From NCBI GenBank assembly GCA_963794745.1, contig CAWCEZ010000011.1, positions 682,001-746,000 of the forward strand: DNA of 64,000 bases. The letters are read 5' to 3'. Of the stretch, positions 56,605-64,000 are shown one piece after another; positions within the stretch are counted from its first letter, which is position 1, and the number at the start of each line of letters is the position of its first letter. Under the pieces are notes generated by a model. That model was not told the DNA's origin. It did no database searches and saw nothing but the letters and a program-made list of their open reading frames with translations. Both the position numbers and the translations under genes were made by a program. The stretch comes from Fen-671 sp963794745 (lineage in GTDB: Bacteria; Actinomycetota; Acidimicrobiia; Acidimicrobiales; Palsa-688).

Positions 56605-59600
56605 CTATGAGCCCAGCGCCCTTTCGAGGATGTCGGCTTGCTCGAGATCGTGAAGGGCATGGCTGCCCGTGGCGGGCGAGCCGGAAGCAGATCGCGCGAC
56701 AACGGACAAGATGCGCCCTGTTAAGTCCTCGGCGAGGCGGTCCCTGACAAACTCCCAGGCCCCCATGTTGGCCGGCTCCTCCTGCGCCCAGACCACTTCG
56801 GTGGCCTGAGGGTAGCGGGCCAGGACCGAGGCGAGCTGTTCGCCTGGCCAAGGGTACAGCTGCTCCACCCGCACGACGGCCACGTCGCTCACCGTCTTTG
56901 CGCCCCGGGCAACTAGCAGGTCGAGGGACACCTTGCCAGTGGCAAGGACTACGCGGCGGACCTCTTCGGGCACGGGAAGAGGGTCACCGATCACCTCGTG
57001 GAACGAGCCGTCGGTCAGTTCTTCCACCGCGCTATAGGCCTCGCGCCCGCGCAGGTAGCGCTTAGGGGTGAACAGCACCAGCGGTAACCGCTCGGTTTGG
57101 AGGACCTGGCGGCGCATCAAATGGAACAGCTGCGCGGCGGTGGTCACGTTCGCGACACACATATTTTCTTCCGCGCACAGTTCCAAGAAACGCTCTACCC
57201 GGGCTGAGGAATGCTCAGAACCCTGCCCTTCGTAGCCGTGGGGGAGCAACAGTACGAGACGCGAATGTTGGTCCCACTTGACACCGGACGCAGCGAGGAA
57301 CTGGTCGATGATTATCTGCGCGCCGTTCACAAAATCGCCGAACTGCGCTTCCCAGGCCACGAGCGAACCGGGAGAAAACAGCGAGTAACCGTACTCGAAA
57401 CCGAGAGCGGCGTATTCCGAAAGGAGGGAGTCGTAGACGTAGAAGCGGCCAGCCCCTTCGGGTTGTTGGCGCGCCATGTCTGCCAGTGGGATGTGCTCGG
57501 CGCCGGTGCTGTAGTCCACGTAGACAGCGTTGCGGTGCCCGAACGTCCCCCGGCGCGTGTCCTGGCCACAAAGCCGGACGTCGCGGCCATCAAGCACGAT
57601 CGTCCCGTAGGCGAGCGCCTCCCCTAGCGCCCAGTCGACCTGCCCCGAAGCCCACAACTTGCTGCGGGATTCGAGCAACTTGGCGATCTTGGGGTGAAGG
57701 GTGCAGTCGGCTGGTGCCCGGGTCAGCGCGTCGACAACGGTTTCCAGCGTCCCCATTTCGACCGCGGTGCTCACCGAGGCCGCACGGGGGGCATGGGCAT
57801 GGGCCGGGGGAAGGCTCGTCAGCTGCGGCGGGGCCGAGGCCCTGGTCTCGTCGAGGGCCGCCTGCAGGCGCCGTGAGAAGTCAGCAAGCGCTGCCTCGGC
57901 TTCCTCCAGCGTGATGTCGCCGCGCCGCACAAGCGCCTCGGTATAGAGCTTCCTAACGCTGCGGTGGTCTTTTATCAGTTGGTAAAGCAGCGGCTGGGTG
58001 AGGGACGGGTCGTCCTGCTCGTTATGGCCGTAGCGCCGGTAGCAAACCATGTCTATGACAACGTCTTTGTGGAATTCCTGGCGGAAATCCAACGCGAGGC
58101 GAGCGACGCGGACGCAAGCCTCCGGGTCGTCACCGTTGACATGGAATATCGGTGCTTGGACCATCTTTGCGACGTCGGTGGCGTAAACCGACGAGCGAGC
58201 CGAATCAGGGTTCGTTGTAAAACCGAGTTGGTTATTGATAACCAGATGAACCGTGCCCCCGGTTTCGTACGCCGGGAGTGCCGACATGTTCAGTGTTTCT
58301 GCCACGACTCCCTGCCCCGCGAACGCAGCGTCACCGTGCACTATCACCGGCAGGACCATGTCGATGACGGGCCGGGCAAGGCCGCCGTCGCCTGCATCGG
58401 CAGCGGCGGAGACCGTGTCCTGGAGGGCTCTCGCCATGCCCTCGACGACCGGGCCTACTGCCTCCAGATGGGACGGGTTGGAGGCGAGGGCCACGTCGAG
58501 CTCATTTCCCGAACTAGCCCGGAAAGTACCCCTGAAACCCTTGTGGTACTTGACGTCCCCCGAACCCTGGACAGTGGTCGGGTCCAGGTTCCCCTCGAAC
58601 TCCCCAAAGAGCTCCTGATAGCTCTTGCCAACAATGTTTATCAGTACGTTGAGCCGGCCTCGGTGAGCCATGCCCATTACCGCGTGCTGGTGCCCCTCGT
58701 CGGCGGCACGCTCGAGCAACGCGTCAAGAAGAGGCACCGCCGATTCGGCGCCTTCCAACCCGAAGCGCTTCTGGCCGATGTACTTCGTCTCCAGGAACCG
58801 CTCGAGCGCCTCGGCGGCGTTCAGTTTGGCAAGGATGTGCCGGTGCTCCTCCGGCTCGAGGTTGGTGGCCACCCCCTCGACATGATGTTGGATCCACCGT
58901 TTTTGCTCGGGCTCCATGATGTGCATGTACTCGACGCCGACCGTACGGCAGTAGGCATCCCTGAGCAGCGAAAGGATCTCCCCCAGTCGCATCCGGTCCT
59001 TGCCCGCCAAGCCCTGCGCGAGGAACTCGCGGTCCAGGTCCCACACCGTCAGCCCGTAAATGGCGGGGTCGAGCTCGGCGTGCATCTGTGGTTCTTTCCA
59101 ATTGAGCGGGTCCAAGTGGGCGATCAAGTGGCCCCTCACCCTGTAGGCATTGACGATCCGTTCGACTTTTTGCTGTTTTTCTACATAATTCGTCGCCGGC
59201 TCGAACGGGTCGTTCACATCCTGGTTGTACCTGACGGGCTCGTACGGGACGCCCATCGAGCGGAAGACGCCTTCGTAGAAGCCGTCCTCACCCAGGAGGA
59301 GCTTGTGAACTCTCTGAAGGAACAGCCCGGACTCGGCGCCTTGTATGACGCGGTGGTCGTAAGTTGAGCTGATCGTGACGACCTTGGAGACCCCGAGCTC
59401 CGCTAGCTGGCGGCGGTCAGCGCCTTGCCACTCGGCGGGGAAATCGATCGTGCCGACACCGATGATCGCGCCCTGACCGGCCATCAACCTCGGTACCGAT
59501 TGCACGGTGCCAAGGGTGCCTGGATTGGTGATGGTTATCGTTGCCCCGACAAAGTCGGGCACTTCGCCCTTGCCTCCGCGAACCTTGCGTACCAGGTCTT

Positions 59601-60466
59601 CGTAAGCCTTCCAGAAACCCCGGAAATCTGCCTCGTCCGCACGTTGGACGACGGGCACCATGAGCGTCCGGGACCCGTCGGGCTTCTCGAGGTCTACGGC
59701 AACACCCAAGTTGACGTGCGCCGGCCTGAAAACGGCCGGTCCCCCGCTCTTGGCCGGAGCGCCGGCGCCTTGGGCGCCCTCCCCGCTGTGGCCGGCACCA
59801 TTGCCGGCGCCCGTTGCCAATGGAGGTACCCACGAAACTCGAATTGAGCGCCGGGACGCTTCGCAGCGCCTGGACGATCGCCCAGGCGATGAGGTGAGTG
59901 AAGCTCACCTTGCCCGAGGTCCCTACGCGGGCGAGCTGGTTGTTGAGGATCAGCCGGTTGACTTCGAGCATCTTGGCCGGGACCACCCGAAAACTGGTCG
60001 CCGTGGGCACCTCAAGGCTCGTGGTCATGTTGGAGACGACCCGTGCAGCACTGCCCCGCAGCGGCACCGTCTCGCCGTCTTGGGGCCGGGACGGCTTGAC
60101 AGCTGGTCCCTGTTCCGCCGCTACGGCCCCGTTGCCGACGGCGCCGCCCTCGCCCGGTCGCTTGCCGTCCGCCCCGTTCCCACCTGGCTCCGCGACCACG
60201 GTGCCGGCTTTCGCGCCCTGTCGGCCCGGGGAGCCGGCCGGACCAGCCCCGCGCGGCCCTTCCTCCCCGTTCGGAGCTAGCTCCCCGGTGCGCACCAAGA
60301 CAGGCCGGCGCACGAGGTTCGCCCCGCCCGGCTTGTACCCCTCGAAGAATTCCCGCCAGCTTTCGCTGACAGAGGTCGGATCGTCACGGAACTGTTCGAA
60401 CATCTCATCGACAAGCCAGGCGTTGGGCCCGAGCGTGTCCGAGTTTGGTTTTCTGGCGTCTGCCAC
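56605..60466 (-). CDS. kgd: multifunctional 2-oxoglutarate decarboxylase/dehydrogenase E1-E2 (one apparent frameshift)
   Basis: Actinobacterial Kgd/OdhA-type enzyme of the TCA cycle, about 1,287 residues. N-terminal helix NAWLVDEMFEQFRDDP, a low-complexity linker, an E2-type acyltransferase domain (TITNPGTLGTVQSVP; SSTYDHRVIQGA) and a C-terminal ThDP-dependent E1 domain (MGMAHRGRLNVL, HGDAAFAGQGVVAE, CYRRYGHNEQDDP). No lipoyl domain, as usual. The frame slips near 59820-59830. GTG start at 60466. It has no DosR-like box that I can see. Confidence 0.94.
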
Positions 60467-60561
60467 GGTTAACAGAGTACGGCCTCGGAAGGGCCGGCAG
60501 GGGGCTCAGGTTGGCCCCTCCACCGTCCGATAAAGGCTTTGTGAGCTCTGTAACTCCGGTT

Positions 60562-60774
60562 ATGGCAACAAGCAGGGCGGTCGTGCGCTTCATCGAGGCG
60601 GGCAACGACGCCGTCTGCGAACATTGCCAGTCACCAGTCAAATTTGTCGCCCGCATAAAAGGGCGCCAAGTCATTGCCAACGTGTACGTCGAAGGCCGTT
60701 GGACAAGGGTCGAGCACTACCACGAAACATGCTACGACGAGGCCGGTGAGCCGTACGGCACGGCTAGGAGCTGA
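60562..60774 (+). CDS. small zinc-ribbon-like protein
   Basis: This 70-residue protein has a CEHCQSPVKF knuckle, then VIANVYVEGRWTRVEHYH and ETCYDEAGEPYG. Two cysteines near residue 20 plus His/Cys near residue 55 could bind zinc. Very similar short proteins occur in other Actinobacteria as I recall, with no known role. The ATG at 60562 fixes a compact protein; the gene is divergent from kgd with 95 bases between starts. Confidence 0.7.
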   Translation: MATSRAVVRFIEAGNDAVCEHCQSPVKFVARIKGRQVIANVYVEGRWTRVEHYHETCYDEAGEPYGTARS

Positions 60775-60931
60775 CCTCGGTCAGGCCCGAGCCGGTAACC
60801 TGCGAAGACTCTTCAAGGCGTGAGCGGTGTCGCGCCGATAAAAGGTTCAGACCGGCCGTTCGTTGTTCGTAACGCGCGGATGAAAACCACGAACGTGAGG
60901 CCAGGGACCTGATGAGCGAGCCGAGGACACG

Positions 60932-61675
60932 ATGACATTTGTCGCCCCAGTTGCGACCGCGGACGAGACGCCTACGCCTGTGACAGGTGGGCCGGCGGCG
61001 CGGTCGATGGCGCAGGCGGCTCTTGTCCTGCGTGCCGTCGGGCCGCTTAGCGCAGGTTCGCGAGTAAGCCTCCAGCTGACGCCAGGGCAATCTTTCGCCG
61101 CCAAGGTGACGTCCGGCGATGGACGGTCCATCGCCCTTCAATTGCTTGAAGTGCCACCGGACGGTTCCCTCGAAACAGGGTCGGTGGTGGAGATGTTCAT
61201 CCCACTCGACATGGGCGTTTACAAGTGGCTCTGCATCGTCAGCTCCCACCCGAGCGCCAACCAGGCCGAGGTGCAGGTGCTCGACGCCCCCATGTTCGTG
61301 GCCCGCCGGCCAACCCCGAGGGTGCTCGCCGAGCTGCCCGCCGAGGTCCGAGCGCTGCTCCCGGAGAGCAAGGGCCCGGCTCGCAAGGCGGTCATGACCG
61401 ATCTTTCGATCGGCGGCATGAAGCTCGAGGGATGCCAACACCTGAGCACCGAAGACACCATCGAGGTGACTGTCCGTCTCGCAGGCAGGGCAACGGCAAT
61501 TGACGAGACGATCTCGATCATGGGCCGGGTGGTCATGGCCTACCCGAGCAACCACTCCAATGACCCCGGCAGCACCGATGCGCACATCTCGTTCATCGAT
61601 GGCCAGCAGGAGCCGCTCGACGTCGTGGGCCGCTTCGTCGCCGAACAGCTGAAGCGCCGTACCCCGACGCTCTAG
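60932..61675 (+). CDS. PilZ-domain protein
   Basis: This 247-residue cytosolic protein has an N-terminal YcgR-like region (about 30-120) and a PilZ domain with RRPTPR followed by VMTDLSIGGMKLEG, matching the RxxxR and DxSxxG c-di-GMP-binding motifs. It is the second PilZ-type protein in the window (the other is at 8949). Start ATG 60932. No enzyme domain is attached, so it is likely an effector. Confidence 0.85.
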   Translation: MTFVAPVATADETPTPVTGGPAARSMAQAALVLRAVGPLSAGSRVSLQLTPGQSFAAKVTSGDGRSIALQLLEVPPDGSLETGSVVEMFIPLDMGVYKWLCIVSSHPSANQAEVQVLDAPMFVARRPTPRVLAELPAEVRALLPESKGPARKAVMTDLSIGGMKLEGCQHLSTEDTIEVTVRLAGRATAIDETISIMGRVVMAYPSNHSNDPGSTDAHISFIDGQQEPLDVVGRFVAEQLKRRTPTL

Positions 61676-61699
61676 CTAAGCGCCGAGCCGAGCGGGCGG

Positions 61700-63433
61700 C
61701 TATTCCTTGGCGAGCTGGCGGAGGTTGGTCTTGGCGAGCTCGACGATCTCGTCGCCACCGCCAGACAGGACCGTCCGCATAGCGAACAGGCTGAACCCCT
61801 TGGCCTGTTCGAGTGTCACCTTCGGTGGTATGGACAGCTCCTGACGTGCGGTGTGCACGTTGACCAGGGCCGGGCCGTCGTGGGCGAACGCGGCAGCGAG
61901 GACATCTTCGAGCTCGTCTGACTTCTCCACCGTTTCCCCGAAGAGCCCGGTGGCGCGGGCGATGCCGGCGAAATCGGGGTTGTCGAGGTCCGTCCCGTAG
62001 TTCACGATGCCGGCCGATTTCATCTCCAGCTCGACGAACGCGAGCGCGCCGTTGTTGAACACGATCACCTTGACGGGCAGGTCCATCTGGCGGAGCGTGA
62101 TCAGGTCGCCGAGCAGCATGGCCACACCACCGTCGCCCGATAGCGTCACCACCTGACGCCCGGGCTGGCTCGCCTGGGCACCGATCGCCTGAGGCAGTGC
62201 ATTGGCCATCGAGCCGTGGGTGAACGACCCGAGCAGACGGCGCTTCCCGTTCATATGGAGGTAGCGGGCAGCCCAGATCGTCGGGCTACCGACGTCGATA
62301 GTGAAGATGGCGTCGTCTGCGGCCAGGCGGTCGATGGCTGCCGCCACGAACTGTGGGTGGAGAGGCGAGTGGTTGCGGCCCTGTCGAGCAAGATCGTCGA
62401 GGCGAGCTCGTGCCCGGGCGTAATGGGCGGTCATCTGGTCGAGGTGCTCAGAACCGGACTTGACGGCTATGCGCGAAAGCAGGGCGTCGACCGTATCGCG
62501 CACGGTGCCGACAAGGGCCACCTCTACCGCCACGCGGCGACCGATCTGTTCTCCTCGGATGTCGACTTGGACAACCGGGACCCCTTGGGGGAGGAAGGGG
62601 CGGTAGGGGAAATCGGTGCCGAGCATGAGGAGCGCGTCGCAGTGCTCCATCGCCCTGTACCCCGAGCTGAAACCTAGGAGGCCGGTCATGCCCACGTCGT
62701 AGGGGTTGTCGTACTCGACGAACTCCTTCCCCCGCATGGAATGCACGATCGGCGCCTTGAGGGCTTTGGCGACCGCAATGAGCTGGTCGTGAGCGCCGGC
62801 GCAACCCGCACCTGCCAAGATGGTGACGCGGTTGGCGCCGTTCAAGATCTCTGCTGCAGCGGCGAGCGACTCATCCGACGGGCGGACCACCGACTCGGTT
62901 TTCAATACCGGGTGGGGTTGCCAGCCCGCCGGGCTCTGGCTCAGGAAGACCTCCCCGGGGACGACGATCACTGCCACACCCCGGCGTTCGAGGGCACTGC
63001 GCATGGCGATCTCGAGGACTTGGGGGAACTGCTCGGGGATGCTTACGAGTTCGCAGTAGATGCTGCACTCGCGGAACAGCTCCTGGGGGTGGGTCTCCTG
63101 GAAGTACCCGCCACCGATCTCCTCCCGGGGAATGTGGGCAGCGATGGCCAGCACGGGGACCCTGCTGCGGTTGGCATCGAAGAGACCGTTGACCAGGTGC
63201 AGGTTGCCTGGTCCGCAGCTAGCGGCCACCACGGCCAGCTCTCCGGTAATGGCGGCCTCGCCGGAAGCTGCAAACGCGGCCACCTCCTCGTGTCGGACAT
63301 GCTCCCAGGTGATCGTGCCATCACGGCGCAGCGAGTCAGTGAAGCCGTTAAGGGAATCCCCAGGAAGCCCATAGATACGGCGGACACCGGAGGACTTCAG
63401 GGTCTGGACGATGTTGTCGGCGACGGTGGGCAC
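61700..63433 (-). CDS. poxB: ThDP-dependent pyruvate oxidase/dehydrogenase (quinone), PoxB-like
   Basis: This 577-residue enzyme decarboxylates pyruvate to acetate (or acetyl-P) using ThDP and FAD. Motifs: YGLPGDSLNGF, the ThDP-activating Glu in RHEEVAAFAASGEA, FAD-region LGTDFPYRPFLP and the Mg-ThDP motif LSGDGGVAMLLGDL with NNGALAFVELEM. The C-terminus is of membrane-binding PoxB type in length, but I cannot confirm lipid activation. A GGAGCAA ribosome site precedes the start. Confidence 0.9.
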   Translation of the reverse strand: MPTVADNIVQTLKSSGVRRIYGLPGDSLNGFTDSLRRDGTITWEHVRHEEVAAFAASGEAAITGELAVVAASCGPGNLHLVNGLFDANRSRVPVLAIAAHIPREEIGGGYFQETHPQELFRECSIYCELVSIPEQFPQVLEIAMRSALERRGVAVIVVPGEVFLSQSPAGWQPHPVLKTESVVRPSDESLAAAAEILNGANRVTILAGAGCAGAHDQLIAVAKALKAPIVHSMRGKEFVEYDNPYDVGMTGLLGFSSGYRAMEHCDALLMLGTDFPYRPFLPQGVPVVQVDIRGEQIGRRVAVEVALVGTVRDTVDALLSRIAVKSGSEHLDQMTAHYARARARLDDLARQGRNHSPLHPQFVAAAIDRLAADDAIFTIDVGSPTIWAARYLHMNGKRRLLGSFTHGSMANALPQAIGAQASQPGRQVVTLSGDGGVAMLLGDLITLRQMDLPVKVIVFNNGALAFVELEMKSAGIVNYGTDLDNPDFAGIARATGLFGETVEKSDELEDVLAAAFAHDGPALVNVHTARQELSIPPKVTLEQAKGFSLFAMRTVLSGGGDEIVELAKTNLRQLAKE

Positions 63434-63546
63434 GACCGGTTGCTCCTTTCGGCCAAGCGACCCGCCCGCTTGAGGGCTCGGCGTCCTTGGCCGCTAAGCA
63501 CAGCATCTCGTATTCCCCCCCAGGCGTCCAGCGGAAACTTGTCCTA

Positions 63547-64000
63547 CTACTCGCCCTTCAGGAACACGCGGCGGACCATCTCCCATTGGACGCCGTCGCC
63601 GCAGATGACGTCCACCTCGCCAGCCCGGCAGCTGACCGGCAGCTTCGAGGCCAGGTCTTCCGCCGCCTCTGACAGGGTGCCGCCAAGGGAGTGGCCGGCG
63701 AGGCCGACCGTAAGGTGGGGCACGACTTCGGGGAACTCACCCTGCCAGGGAGGGGTATCGAAGCGGTCCGCCAGGACGTTCGTGAGCCGCTTGAACGGGC
63801 CTGCCGGGGTGGGCGATAGCCACAAAACCCGCTCTCCGAACCAGCAAACCCGGTCCAAGGAGTAGTCGAAGGGTTCTTCCCCGCCGACAAGTTCCTCCAG
63901 CTCCTCGAGGTGCTCCTGCTTGATCTGCTCAGGGGGGATCCACGGGACGACCAGAGTGACGTGGGCCGGGACGCCCGTCCTCGCCGAAGGGTCGTGGGCC
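63547..64000 (-). CDS. 2'-5' RNA ligase/phosphodiesterase superfamily protein, N-terminus beyond window
   Basis: The 151 visible residues contain two H-x-T motifs, AHVTLVVPW near the window edge and PHLTVGLAG about 85 residues later, the mark of the two-histidine 2H phosphoesterase fold (LigT/ThpR-like). The product may act on RNA 2',3'-cyclic ends or small cyclic nucleotides. The 5' end lies outside the window. It is upstream of poxB on the same strand with 113 bases between. Confidence 0.75.
   Translation of the reverse strand, partial: AHDPSARTGVPAHVTLVVPWIPPEQIKQEHLEELEELVGGEEPFDYSLDRVCWFGERVLWLSPTPAGPFKRLTNVLADRFDTPPWQGEFPEVVPHLTVGLAGHSLGGTLSEAAEDLASKLPVSCRAGEVDVICGDGVQWEMVRRVFLKGE

Noticed and set aside
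57964..59367. 467-codon plus-strand open frame opposite kgd
   Set aside because: It is the antisense shadow of a strongly conserved enzyme and has no recognisable motif; long antisense frames are expected in GC-rich DNA.
1..64000. tRNA, rRNA, riboswitch, insertion sequence, attachment site or replication origin
   Set aside because: No cloverleaf with a T-loop, no transposase or integrase motif and no recognisable riboswitch core was seen on reading both strands; a computational scan could still find a short element I missed.

Overview
The window is high-GC DNA (most codons end in G or C) with actinobacterial gene types: a one-polypeptide 2-oxoglutarate decarboxylase (Kgd), ClpC, a DosR/DevR-type response regulator, cydABDC and several universal stress proteins. 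I infer Actinomycetota, with Acidimicrobiia a reasonable guess. I saw no tRNA, rRNA, CRISPR array, insertion sequence or phage gene.

Layout. 1-7300: acetate kinase and phosphoketolase, a secreted protein, and a divergent sugar-kinase / 2-hydroxyacid dehydrogenase / class II aldolase module. 7378-11088: membrane protein, PilZ-type protein and a histone-deacetylase-family deacetylase. 11140-17813: membrane protein of unknown function, DosR-like regulator, then hypC, hypD, a hypF-hypC fusion and hypE in what looks like one operon. 17838-28837: clpC, ferredoxin, usp-nifJ-DHOD-like operon, ppdK. 29040-33569: PAS-GAF sensor kinase, usp, gap-pgk. 33435-39393: minus-strand operon hoxEFUYH-hoxW-hypA for a bidirectional [NiFe] hydrogenase. 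39520-46681: two USPs, gene relics, CBS protein, GNAT/acyl-CoA synthetase, split-barrel flavin-type protein, PAS-PAS sensor kinase. 46704-53329: split-barrel protein then cydABDC. 53200-64000: RCC1-repeat lipoprotein, NYN-S1 ribonuclease-like protein with a histone-like tail, kgd, small zinc-ribbon protein, PilZ protein, poxB and a partial 2'-5' RNA ligase-like gene.

The main result is a candidate DosR-type hypoxia/dormancy regulon filling about 11-47 kb. By eye I find a repeated 14-bp element, RGGNC-N4-GKCCC, close to the known mycobacterial DosR core GGGAC-TWWA-GTCCC. It lies upstream of the unknown membrane protein, ferredoxin, usp-nifJ, a sensor kinase, three other usp genes, gap-pgk, the split-barrel/GNAT-ACS/CBS group and the split-barrel/cydABDC group. 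The regulated genes form a coherent low-oxygen economy: glycolysis with PPDK, pyruvate:ferredoxin oxidoreductase, ferredoxin, an NAD-linked hydrogenase able to dispose of electrons as H2, acyl-CoA synthetase (possible ATP from acetyl-CoA), a high-affinity bd oxidase and stress proteins. The regulator gene appears co-transcribed with the hydrogenase maturation genes.

Caution: about twenty apparent single-base frameshifts interrupt conserved genes (xfp, hypF, hypE, clpC, nifJ, hoxH, hoxW, kgd and others), mostly at short homopolymers. I treat these as probable assembly or read errors, not real pseudogenes, and give whole-gene spans for them. The only stretch I regard as truly decayed is 40841-41334.
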